From Gammaproteobacteria bacterium (GTDB taxonomy: Bacteria; Pseudomonadota; Gammaproteobacteria; Pseudomonadales; Pseudohongiellaceae), in NCBI GenBank assembly GCA_029246545.1, contig JAQWMX010000001.1, positions 25,691-89,690 of the forward strand: a DNA stretch of 64,000 nucleotides. Reading direction: 5' to 3'. A model generated the notes under the pieces. It did not search any database. It was not told the origin of the DNA and saw nothing but the letters and a program-made list of their open reading frames with translations. A program made the position numbers and the translations under genes. Positions 36,548-44,173 of this stretch are shown here, one piece after another (the first letter of the stretch is position 1; every line of letters starts with the position of its first letter).

Positions 36548-36945
36548 AGTGTGTCTCCATCAGGCTCTTTATCTACTTTGTGGTTTATATCGCCTTCCAA
36601 TTCAACATAATAGCTTTCCTCAAAACGAGGCGTACATAGCGCAAGAAAAATCAGGTCTTCTTCTCCTGAATTAGTAATACGTTGTCGTACTTCAGGCGGA
36701 ATCAATACAACATCTCTTTCAATGACATCTCTAGGTTCACTAGAACCAACTTCAACACTGCCTTTACCGGAAAGAATTAAATAACGTTCGCTTATACCTA
36801 ATAATTTATGCCAATGAGTGGTTTCACCGGGTTCTACTCTGATATGAGCAACAGAGAGTTCAGGATCTTCAGGGGAATTAGAAAGCTCAGTAATAAAACA
36901 GCCTTCACGAAAATAGTATTCACTGGATTTATCAAGAGCAGTCAT
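36544..36945 (-). CDS. Cupin-domain protein
   Basis: 133 residues, a single cupin barrel. The metal-site motif HWHKLLGISERYLILSG, with paired His and Glu, and the second motif region GEEDLIFLALCTPRF are visible. No second domain is present, so the substrate or binding role is unknown. It overlaps the next gene (MAPEG) by 4 bases and starts inside the end of the DUF1801 gene (14-base overlap), showing compact co-transcription. Confidence 0.82.
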   Translation of the reverse strand: MTALDKSSEYYFREGCFITELSNSPEDPELSVAHIRVEPGETTHWHKLLGISERYLILSGKGSVEVGSSEPRDVIERDVVLIPPEVRQRITNSGEEDLIFLALCTPRFEESYYVELEGDINHKVDKEPDGDTL

Positions 36946-37354
36946 GGATTTTCCTCATATCGCTTAAGGACTTTCTTATCAGCTGTTTTAATACCTTTAT
37001 ATCAATATCTTCTAGTTTTTTTATATAAAGACAGCTTACGCTGGTTTTATATTTACCCAACTTTTCCATTAATTTTGAGTAAGAAGAAAAACCATTCATA
37101 ATATAAATGGTTAATTCTGCCTTGCGCAGTGAAAAGCCAGTTAATAACCAATCGCCCTCGCGACCACTGGCATAATTGTAGTGGTAACTACCAAAACCCA
37201 CAATACTTGAACCCCACATCACAGCTTCACGTTTAGTTAATTTTTGCATAAGTTCGAGCATAACTAGTGCATCTTCTCGGCGCTTTTCATTTTCAATCGA
37301 TTTCAGAAACTTGATGACACTTGCTTTATTGGCTTTGGTTTTTAAATCACTCAT
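36932..37354 (-). CDS. DUF1801 domain protein
   Basis: 140 residues. The central part (AVMWGSSIVGFGSYHYNYAS, then GDWLLTGFSLRKAELTIYIM) matches the YdhG/DUF1801 fold, a small soluble beta-alpha protein. The C-terminus has KYKTSVSCLYIKKLEDIDI, as is typical. The role is unknown, possibly ligand binding. It overlaps the GNAT gene by 8 bases and the cupin gene by 14. Confidence 0.87.
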   Translation of the reverse strand: MSDLKTKANKASVIKFLKSIENEKRREDALVMLELMQKLTKREAVMWGSSIVGFGSYHYNYASGREGDWLLTGFSLRKAELTIYIMNGFSSYSKLMEKLGKYKTSVSCLYIKKLEDIDIKVLKQLIRKSLSDMRKIHDCS

Positions 37355-37859
37355 GCTGGTTCAATTTTTTGCCGTAATAGAGATGATCAACATTGCCAAT
37401 TTCAAGCTTGGCTATAGTCGGCATTAATCCCCAAGGCTCAAAACCAAACTTCTCTAATAAAGCGATACTGGCGGTATTACAAGAAAGCAGAATCGCGATG
37501 AGGTTTGTAATGTCGAGTGTCGGGCATTGGCTTATTGCGTGATCTATTAATTGTGTGCCTAAACCCCTGCCTTGATAGTGGCTATCTAAATAATATGAAA
37601 TTTCAGCGCATTGGTAAAAAGCCGCACGTCCATGACGATAAGGGCTCAAAGCGAGATAACCCACTACCTGCTCATTTTCATCAACACCTTCAATTGCAAC
37701 AAAGATGTTGTAATGCTCGCCATTATGCAGATCTAACCAGGCTCTTTTATCATCAACTGAGACTTCATTAATCTCAGCAATTTGTACACCTGTTCGCACC
37801 GCTTGATTATAAATATCAATAATCGCGTCGTAATGTTCAGGGCCGGCCACTTTAAGCAT
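37347..37859 (-). CDS. GNAT-family N-acetyltransferase
   Basis: 170 residues. GNAT fold with the acetyl-CoA pyrophosphate loop SHYQGRGLGTQLIDHAI (Q/RxxGxG/A) and the C-terminal NTASIALLEKFGFEPWGLMP region. It resembles the phosphinothricin acetyltransferase-like (PAT) subgroup (start DIYNQAVRTGVQIAEI), but the substrate is not known. It overlaps the DUF1801 gene by 8 bases and lies 8 bases after DUF2164, so these five genes probably form one transcript. Confidence 0.9.
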   Translation of the reverse strand: MLKVAGPEHYDAIIDIYNQAVRTGVQIAEINEVSVDDKRAWLDLHNGEHYNIFVAIEGVDENEQVVGYLALSPYRHGRAAFYQCAEISYYLDSHYQGRGLGTQLIDHAISQCPTLDITNLIAILLSCNTASIALLEKFGFEPWGLMPTIAKLEIGNVDHLYYGKKLNQHE

Positions 37860-37867
37860 TTTCTTGA

Positions 37868-38116
37868 TTAATCCTTAGTATCTTTTTCGATAACATAAAT
37901 GGCTTCATCAACAGATTCCATTATCGAATGAAAAACTTCACGCGCATCATGTAAACCTCGATTATAAAAATGAGCGCCAACTTCTTTTGTGAAAAAATCT
38001 AAAAGAAATTCAGCATCAAATTGACCAAGGTCTTGTTCAAGCTCATTACTAAAATATGTCTTAATTTTTTGAACCAGCGCCTGTTTTTCTTCTATCGAAA
38101 ATTCAATTTCTGGCAT
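37868..38116 (-). CDS. DUF2164 family protein
   Basis: 82 residues, full length. The family pattern is clear: IEFSIEEKQALVQKIKTYF at the start, then ELEQDLGQFDAEFLLDFF and GAHFYNRGLHDAREVF. A small soluble helical protein, function unknown. It is the first gene of the compact minus-strand run down to DUF924. Confidence 0.9.
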   Translation of the reverse strand: MPEIEFSIEEKQALVQKIKTYFSNELEQDLGQFDAEFLLDFFTKEVGAHFYNRGLHDAREVFHSIMESVDEAIYVIEKDTKD

Positions 38117-38159
38117 TACTTTAATTAACCTATTAATAAATAAAAATTATTTTTAAGGC

Positions 38160-38514
38160 TTAGCCCTGATTGAGGCCAAGCTCTTTTTGCTTTTTCTTAG
38201 TGAGCCCCAGAGATACTATTTCATGGGAATCTCGAATATAGTCTTTAAGATCCTCATCACACAAACCTGGCTCATCATAATGTTAAATCCACTTCATACC
38301 TCTAGAGGCCAGATAAGGTGCAGGCCGTAGTCCGGGCAAATCACTTAATATCTGGAAAGACAATTCAGAAACTTTGAAGGTAATCTTTATCTGCCCAACC
38401 GCCAATGGCAAACACTTTAGCGCCTACTTTCCAAACATGAGAACCACCCCACTGCATTACATAGCTTGTAGCAGGTAATGACCCGCAAAATTTATTATAT
38501 TCTTCGTAAGTCAA
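38160..38514 (-). pseudogene. YjbR/MmcQ-family (DUF1971/COG2315-type) protein, inactivated
   Basis: The reading starts at 38514 with TTG where relatives have ATG: (M)TYEEYNKFCGSLPATS, YVMQWGGSHVWKVGAKVF and AIGGWADK. A frameshift near 38385 follows, then ITFKVSELSFQILSDLPG and LRPAPYLASRGMKWI. A TAA (38283-38285) replaces a Gln-like codon, and HYDEPGLCDEDLKDYI continues to SLGLTKKKQKELGLNQG and TAA. A frameshift, a nonsense codon and a changed start show this gene is dead. YjbR proteins are small DNA-binding-like proteins of the double-wing type. The neighbouring DUF2164 gene is intact. Confidence 0.85.
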
Positions 38515-38647
38515 TTATTGTCAATCCTATAGACACTATTTCAATCTTAGTAAGCACATATAATGCAGTAGCCTTGCTAGCTCATATATTATTTAACAAA
38601 CTTAGCTTATTCTGATCCATTCTTAGCATTAATTGAAGACTAGCATC

Positions 38648-39130
38648 ATGAAAATCTTATTTATCTGCACACATAACCGTTGCCGTAGCATTTTGGCTGA
38701 AGCTATTTGTAATCATTATGGTGATGGCTTGTTGCAGGCAGTAAGCGCAGGCAGCAGATCTGTCGGCAAAGTGCATCCGCTGACAATAAATGCTTTAAAA
38801 GATCTGAATATTTCAACTGAGAATCTTGTTAGTCAGTCTTGGGATGCTTATGAAGATGCTGAAATAGATTATGTGATTACAGTGTGTGATAAGGCTGCTA
38901 ATGAACCTTGTCCCGTATGGTTTGGTCAGGCCAGACAGGCTCATTGGGGGCTAGAAGACCCTAGCGCTATTGAGGCAGAAGATTATGTTGAAGGTTATGC
39001 AGAAACTATAAATGCAGCATTTACGAACACAATAGAGATTCTAAAAAGACGAATCGAGCAGATTACAACTTGGTTAAAACAGGGTCTGGATAAAGACGAG
39101 TTATTTAAACGTATAGAAACTTTAACTTAA
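38648..39130 (+). CDS. arsC: Arsenate reductase, thioredoxin-linked (LMW phosphatase fold)
   Basis: 160 residues from the ATG at 38648 (an upstream TTG at 38633 is unlikely). The phosphatase loop CTHNRCR (Cys7-x5-Arg13) opens the protein, and a pair Cys80 and Cys88 ([13 protein letters not shown]) completes the three-Cys relay of thioredoxin-dependent arsenate reductases such as that of plasmid pI258. The EDPS motif (GLEDPSA) supplies the general acid Asp. No arsB or arsR is adjacent. The last 4 bases overlap the convergent fabV end. Confidence 0.92.
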   Translation: MKILFICTHNRCRSILAEAICNHYGDGLLQAVSAGSRSVGKVHPLTINALKDLNISTENLVSQSWDAYEDAEIDYVITVCDKAANEPCPVWFGQARQAHWGLEDPSAIEAEDYVEGYAETINAAFTNTIEILKRRIEQITTWLKQGLDKDELFKRIETLT

Positions 39131-40323
39131 ACCATATTCGCTATCGGCACTTCCTGTTCAACATCGGCCTCATAATCAACGCCAGCCATTTCAAAGCCAA
39201 ATAATTGTAAAAACTCAGTTTGATATCCTTTAAAATCTGTTAGCTCGTCAATGTTATCACTTCCCACTTGCTTCCAGAGATCACTAACTTGCTGCTGTAC
39301 GTGCGGCGCTAATTCTTTATAGTCAGCACGTAAGCGACCATCTTCATCGATTCTCGGCGTGTCTCCATACAAGCTTTCTCGGAAAATTAAATCGATTTGT
39401 TCAATACAACCTTCATGCGTACCTTCTGCTTTCATAATTTTAAACAACATTGAAAGGTAAAGTGGCATAACCGGAATCGCCGAACTGGCCTGAGTAACCA
39501 CTGCTTTTAAGACAGAGACTTTTGCATCACCATTAAGAGGAGCGAGAATATCGCTAATAGATTTGGCTTTTGCATCCAGATCTCTTTTAGCCGCGCCGAT
39601 AGTACCATTCCAATAAATATCCCATGTTGGTTCTGCACCTAAATATGTATAAGCAGTAGTTTTGGCGCCTTCTGCAAGCACACCCGCTTTGTTTAACGCT
39701 TCGATCCATAGCTGCCAATCTTCACCACCCATTACTTTTACAGTGCCTGCAATTTCTTCTTCTGTTGCAGCAGGCACAGAAACTTCTTCTACAAGTTTTT
39801 TGTCAGTGTTAATGCCACGGATCGTAATCTCATTGCCAATTGGTTTAAGCGTAGAAGTATAAACTTCTCCCGTTTTTGGATCTGTACGACGCGGAGAAGC
39901 GAGCGAATAAACTACCAAATCAATTTGACCCAAATCTGCTTTAATTGTCTCAATTGTTTTGGCTTTTATTTCATCTGAAAAAGCATCGCCATTAATACTT
40001 TTGGCGTATAAACCTTCTGCTTCAGCTAAGTCATGAAAAGCTGCTGAGTTATACCAGCCGGCCGATGCAGGTTTTCTTTCAGTGCCTTCTTTTTCAAAAA
40101 AGATACCCAGTGTTGCTGCTCTACAACCAAATGCCGCTGTGATGCGAGAGGCTAATCCGTATCCTGTTGATGCGCCGATTACTAAGACATTCTTTGGACC
40201 TTCACCCCCGTTAATCTCACCGTTAGCTATGACATAATCAGCCTGCCTTTGCACATTAGCAGCACAACCAGTCGGGTGTGTTGTTATACACATAAAGCCA
40301 CGAACACGGGGTTTAATAATCAT
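39127..40323 (-). CDS. fabV: Enoyl-[acyl-carrier-protein] reductase FabV
   Basis: 398 residues, as in Vibrio FabV (about 400). Completes each elongation round of fatty acid synthesis with NADH. Visible: the N-terminal [20 protein letters not shown], the nucleotide loop [15 protein letters not shown], and the active site Tyr237-x8-Lys246 (in [13 protein letters not shown]), the spacing that marks FabV instead of FabI. FabV is insensitive to triclosan in other species. It stands alone. Confidence 0.96.
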   Translation of the reverse strand: MIIKPRVRGFMCITTHPTGCAANVQRQADYVIANGEINGGEGPKNVLVIGASTGYGLASRITAAFGCRAATLGIFFEKEGTERKPASAGWYNSAAFHDLAEAEGLYAKSINGDAFSDEIKAKTIETIKADLGQIDLVVYSLASPRRTDPKTGEVYTSTLKPIGNEITIRGINTDKKLVEEVSVPAATEEEIAGTVKVMGGEDWQLWIEALNKAGVLAEGAKTTAYTYLGAEPTWDIYWNGTIGAAKRDLDAKAKSISDILAPLNGDAKVSVLKAVVTQASSAIPVMPLYLSMLFKIMKAEGTHEGCIEQIDLIFRESLYGDTPRIDEDGRLRADYKELAPHVQQQVSDLWKQVGSDNIDELTDFKGYQTEFLQLFGFEMAGVDYEADVEQEVPIANMV

Positions 40324-40408
40324 GAAGCTTCCTTAAATTTATCTTTTAAATCAAGTAGTTGGTAAGATTTAATATCGAATAGATTAGCATTTTAACACAG
40401 TCTGTTAA

Positions 40409-41476
40409 TCAATTGATTTTGCTGGATAAAAGGACTGTTCTCTCACTAACATCGAGTTTACTAAGCGCTGAAATTTTTGCATAAAAGCCTATTAGATCAT
40501 GATCGTTTTCTGCCAATATTTGCTCAAAAGAAGGAACCCAATTGAAGTAGGTTGCTACCGTACTTAGCTGAGCATTATTTAAATCTCGGCTCATCCATGC
40601 GTCAAAATTATCACTGCCATTCCAACTGTTTTTTAATACAGCATAGTCACTTTGCATTGTTGAAAATACTTCAGCTTTAGATCGCCTTTTTTCAAATTTA
40701 TCGCTATCGCCTGCATAAATTTCTTCTAAATCAGTAACAGCCCCTGTAACCAAAGCAACAAACTCTTCTCGGCGTTGTGTATTTAGTTCCGCTAACTCTA
40801 CTATGTTGCTACTTTCTGTTTCATCGATACTATTGGCACTTAACCAACGTCTTAATCCTTCTTTTTCGATCGCAGTAGCAAAGCTTTCATTGAATTCGGT
40901 ATCGCCCGGTATATAGACAAGCTGATGCGCCAACTCATGAAACAGTAATGCAGCTAATTGATAGTCATCGCGATTAATAATTGTGCTTAGTACCGGATCA
41001 GAAAACCATCCTAGCGTTGAATAAGCGCTGACTCCGCCGACGTAAACATCTAAACCTTCATCTTCTAATTTAGCCGCATAAGCTTGAGCATCTGCTTCGG
41101 TGAAATAACCTCGATAAGACACGCAGCCAGCAATTGGGTAACACCAATTAAGGGGGTTCATTGACAACTCAGGTGCAGCAAAGACATTCCAAACAACAAA
41201 AGGCCTTTCTAGATCCACATACGATTCATAGTTACCTTCAACCGGCAGTAACAATTCAGACTCCGCGAAAGCGCGGATCTCAAGAATAGTCGATAACTTA
41301 CTTATTAATTCTGGCGAACTTCGATCATCAGCGATTAGATCTTCAATCGCTTCACGTTTACTCAGTATAGAAAGTTGACCAATGATGGCCTGACTGTAAT
41401 AGGACAAACTTTCGCAGCCTGTTAACAATAGGCAAAACGAAACAATCAGTAATTTATTCGAGCACTTCAATTTCAT
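40409..41476 (-). CDS. Zinc aminopeptidase lipoprotein (COG4324 type)
   Basis: 355 residues from the ATG at 41476, chosen because it is followed by a lipoprotein signal (MKLKCSNKLLIVSFCLLLTG then Cys21). The longer open frame upstream has no signal sequence of this kind. The zinc motif AALLFHELAHQLVYI (HExxH) with FNESFATAIEKEG downstream (third ligand Glu) marks the predicted aminopeptidase family. Probably attached to a membrane facing the periplasm. It overlaps the glutaminyl cyclase gene by 23 bases, indicating co-transcription. Confidence 0.88.
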   Translation of the reverse strand: MKLKCSNKLLIVSFCLLLTGCESLSYYSQAIIGQLSILSKREAIEDLIADDRSSPELISKLSTILEIRAFAESELLLPVEGNYESYVDLERPFVVWNVFAAPELSMNPLNWCYPIAGCVSYRGYFTEADAQAYAAKLEDEGLDVYVGGVSAYSTLGWFSDPVLSTIINRDDYQLAALLFHELAHQLVYIPGDTEFNESFATAIEKEGLRRWLSANSIDETESSNIVELAELNTQRREEFVALVTGAVTDLEEIYAGDSDKFEKRRSKAEVFSTMQSDYAVLKNSWNGSDNFDAWMSRDLNNAQLSTVATYFNWVPSFEQILAENDHDLIGFYAKISALSKLDVSERTVLLSSKIN

Positions 41477-42248
41477 ACAAACTGGGCCAGAGCTTACCCG
41501 TAACAAAGAGTCGCTCGTTGTCAGCATCCCATGCAATTCCATTTAGTACAGCATCTATGTTCCTTCGTGCAGTGTAGAGGCCTGTTAGGTCTACTCGACT
41601 ATTCACCTCTCCAGTATCTGGGTTAATACGTACGATATAATCCTGATACCAAATATTGCTCCAAATTTCGCCATTAATATATTCCAGTTCGTTTAAATTA
41701 CTCACTGGACCAAGTTCATCAATGACTTGAATTCTCTTCACTTCGGACTGTGTTTCTGTGTCTAAAAATCTTAAATAAGAAGACCCATCACTGATGATTA
41801 GATGCTCATTGTTATGTGTGATTCCCCAACCCTCACCAGGCACATAGAAACTGGATAATTGGTTAAAGCTTCCCTTGTCATAGACAAAGCCAACATTGGA
41901 AACCCAGGTAAGCTGATAAATCTTATCATCCAGAATGGTTATGCCCTCGCCAAAATGTCGTCGCTCCAGATTCTGACTTTGCAATAACTCCCCTGTTACC
42001 AGATCAAGCAAGCGCACGGCCGACTGGCCTCTTTGTCCAGTCCCCTCATAGAGCTTGCCATCTTCAAATACCAAACCTTGTGTAAAAGCATTGCTGTCAT
42101 GAGGGTATTGATTAACAATTTCAGCCTTATATACCGGGACTTCTCCAGAACTAAAGCTAATCGGTAAGCCGAAAAAAAGCGCAATAGCTGCTATCACTAA
42201 TATCAGTGAAGCCTGTAGATACCGAGAATTTAGAGTCTTTCCTTGCAT
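41454..42248 (-). CDS. Glutaminyl-peptide cyclotransferase (bacterial beta-propeller type)
   Basis: 264 residues with one N-terminal membrane or signal segment (ASLILVIAAIALFFGLPI). The propeller motifs SNAFTQGLVFEDGKLYEGTG, YQLTWVSNVGFVYD, GEGWGITHNNEHLIISDGS, LNELEYINGEIWSNIW and AVLNGIAWDADNERLFVTGK match the plant/bacterial type of QC, which cyclises N-terminal Gln to pyroglutamate. Periplasmic. Its coupling to an aminopeptidase suggests joint processing of peptide N-termini. Confidence 0.93.
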   Translation of the reverse strand: MQGKTLNSRYLQASLILVIAAIALFFGLPISFSSGEVPVYKAEIVNQYPHDSNAFTQGLVFEDGKLYEGTGQRGQSAVRLLDLVTGELLQSQNLERRHFGEGITILDDKIYQLTWVSNVGFVYDKGSFNQLSSFYVPGEGWGITHNNEHLIISDGSSYLRFLDTETQSEVKRIQVIDELGPVSNLNELEYINGEIWSNIWYQDYIVRINPDTGEVNSRVDLTGLYTARRNIDAVLNGIAWDADNERLFVTGKLWPSLYEIEVLE

Positions 42249-42275
42249 CGCTTTTTTGCTTTATTATCTAATCAT

Positions 42276-42680
42276 CTAAGCCATCATCGACATAACTGAA
42301 AGTGCTAAAGTGCCAAGCAGTAATGCGACAGTTGCAAGGAAGCTGATAATAAAGCCTTTGCCTCTCGATTCAGGATCTTTAACGTAGGTTTTGGCATAGA
42401 CAAAACGACCTATTAACCAGAAGGCTCCTACTACACTGACTGTTTCATAGCCCATCCAGCCCTGCGCTTCTGCCATTTGAGGAAATACCAGATACAAAGG
42501 AATAAATATAATTAGATTCTCTAATGTATTCTGATGAACACGATAATAACGCTCAAATTCTGGATGCCCAGTTATAGCTGGCGCCTTAATTTCATACTTC
42601 TGGCGAGCTCCGCCGACTTTCATACCAAAACTAAAATATTGAACTAAAATTAGCACTAATACTAATGTCATGAACCCCAT
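42276..42680 (-). CDS. MAPEG family membrane protein (copy 2)
   Basis: 134 residues with four membrane segments. The family motif ERYYRVHQNTLENLIIFIPL (Asn-Thr-x-Glu) is better conserved than in copy 1 at 36143-36547, and YVKDPESRGKGF follows in the loop. It resembles the bacterial MAPEG proteins of the microsomal GST-like group; activity is unproven. It is 27 bases upstream of the glutaminyl cyclase gene, same strand. Confidence 0.9.
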   Translation of the reverse strand: MGFMTLVLVLILVQYFSFGMKVGGARQKYEIKAPAITGHPEFERYYRVHQNTLENLIIFIPLYLVFPQMAEAQGWMGYETVSVVGAFWLIGRFVYAKTYVKDPESRGKGFIISFLATVALLLGTLALSVMSMMA

Positions 42681-42754
42681 ACTGTACCCCTTAAACCATT
42701 TATTTTTAAATTAAGAATAGAGATTACCATATCCACAGAAAACACCGGAAATAA

Positions 42755-42777
42755 AAAAACCCGGGCTAGCCCGGGTT
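42755..42777 (-). terminator. Rho-independent terminator of the exbD-like gene
   Basis: ACCCGGGCTAGCCCGGGT is a perfect palindromic stem (42759-42776). On the minus strand it is followed by TTTTTTT, so it terminates the exbD-like gene that ends at 42813. Confidence 0.9.
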
Positions 42778-42812
42778 TCGTTCGTCAGATAACAATACTT
42801 AATTTACTTCAA

Positions 42813-43232
42813 TTAATTTGCTTCGATCACTGAAATGTCAGTAGCGCCTGCTTCACGAGAGGAATTCATGATGGTCACCAATGCATTTGCTGTTGAATTA
42901 TCATTTGGTTGAATCACAATTGAAGCAACTGGGTTCTCGGCACGAGCAGATGCAACCCTCGCACGGATAGCTGAAATATCAATTCTTTCTTGATTAAAGA
43001 AGATCTGATCTCTGGCATCAATTTGGATAAGAACATTCTGCGGGTCATCAAGGCTAGGTGGAGGTGGATTATTATTAGGATCCTGACCTTGAACATTCAA
43101 TGTAGATTCTTTGACGAAAGAGGCAGTTACTACAAAAAAGATTAAAAGAATAAATACCACGTCCAACATTGGCGTTAGATCGATACTAGACTCATCCTTT
43201 TTCCTTTTTAGTGAGCTTGCTACTGTTTTCAT
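42813..43232 (-). CDS. ExbD/TolR-type biopolymer transport protein
   Basis: 139 residues. One N-terminal transmembrane helix with the essential Asp (DLTPMLDVVFILLIFFVVTA, Asp24), then a periplasmic domain containing a proline-asparagine linker (DPNNNPPPPSLDDP). ExbD works with ExbB and TonB to drive outer-membrane transporters; the membrane Asp is required for proton use. No exbB, tonB or second exbD is adjacent, so it is an orphan here. It has its own terminator. Confidence 0.93.
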   Translation of the reverse strand: MKTVASSLKRKKDESSIDLTPMLDVVFILLIFFVVTASFVKESTLNVQGQDPNNNPPPPSLDDPQNVLIQIDARDQIFFNQERIDISAIRARVASARAENPVASIVIQPNDNSTANALVTIMNSSREAGATDISVIEAN

Positions 43233-43341
43233 ATCTTACTCAGAAATCTGTTTTTTAGAGGGCGTTCAGTATACCAGCTTTAATAAGCCCTGCAAGCCAT
43301 CGGAAACTAGCAGGAGCTCCTAAAATCCGTTTAAAATATAT

Positions 43342-43929
43342 CTATTTCTTTATGCTTTCGAGACCGATTTTTAGCGTTTCTCCCAATAATTTAGGGCTAC
43401 GTCCATTTCTTGCACTAAGGTATAAACCCTGTAATAAATTCATCAATACTTCTGCAGCTTGCTCAGCTTTTAAGCCTCTTTTCAGCTGTTTAGCCTTTGC
43501 TAGTTCCCGGGTTCGTCTCAGAAAAGATTTTTGTACAGTGCTTAATGACTTGCGAATGAGCTTTTGCAGATCTTTATTTAAGTTAATGCTTTCACAGACT
43601 GAATTGACTAGTAAGCAACCCATCATTCGTTGCTTGGTCGGCGCAAGGTGTATGGCATTTTTAATATAAGCTTCAATAGCAGCATTAGCTAACAATTTTG
43701 AATTACTAAGAGAAGCACCAATATTTTCTTTTAATTTTTTGTTATAGCGATCAACGCATAGAATAAAAAAGGTATCTTTATCGCCAAATGAGTTATAGAG
43801 AGTCCCTCTATTAATCCCTGTAGCATCTAACAATTTTTGAACTGAACTGGCTTCATAGCCCTCTTGCCAAAATTGTTGCATAGCATTCTCTAGAACACTG
43901 TCATAATCGAATTCGATTGGTCTGGCCAT
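43342..43929 (-). CDS. TetR/AcrR-family regulator
   Basis: 195 residues. N-terminal helix-turn-helix: ASSVQKLLDATGINRGTLYN then SFGDKDTFF. The C-terminal ligand domain includes ALAKAKQLKRGLKAEQAAEV and resembles the AcrR/NemR-like group. It is divergent from the CocE hydrolase gene, and a long inverted repeat lies between them, which may be its operator. The ligand is unknown. Confidence 0.92.
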   Translation of the reverse strand: MARPIEFDYDSVLENAMQQFWQEGYEASSVQKLLDATGINRGTLYNSFGDKDTFFILCVDRYNKKLKENIGASLSNSKLLANAAIEAYIKNAIHLAPTKQRMMGCLLVNSVCESINLNKDLQKLIRKSLSTVQKSFLRRTRELAKAKQLKRGLKAEQAAEVLMNLLQGLYLSARNGRSPKLLGETLKIGLESIKK

Positions 43930-44077
43930 TGTCAGTTCTTTTCTTAATTAACTTTCATAGTATTTATCGGTCAGGCTCGGATATAAGAACTCTCTAACTC
44001 TCGTATTTTTGAGAGCCATTAAATTTAATTAACTTCACAAAAACAAACGCATTATAGCTAAATATAACTAAATAATT

Positions 44078-44116
44078 AAACCATGTTTTATTAAGTCCGC
44101 TTCATAAACATGGTTT
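44078..44116. promoter_or_regulatory. Inverted repeat between tetR and cocE genes
   Basis: AAACCATGTTT (44078-44088) is matched by AAACATGGTTT (44106-44116), 11 bp perfect, with 17 bases between; both arms have a TAT-like extension. It lies in the divergent promoter region, so it is a candidate operator for the TetR protein, or a hairpin. The spacing is larger than in a typical single TetR operator. Confidence 0.4.
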
Positions 44117-44173
44117 GCTCCATCAGAATGAGTATAATTTAACTCTCATGAATAACATTAATAAGCTCTAGCA

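Noticed and set aside
40409..41542. Longer aminopeptidase start at 41542
   Set aside because: It would lie inside the cyclase gene; the ATG at 41476 begins an intact lipoprotein signal.
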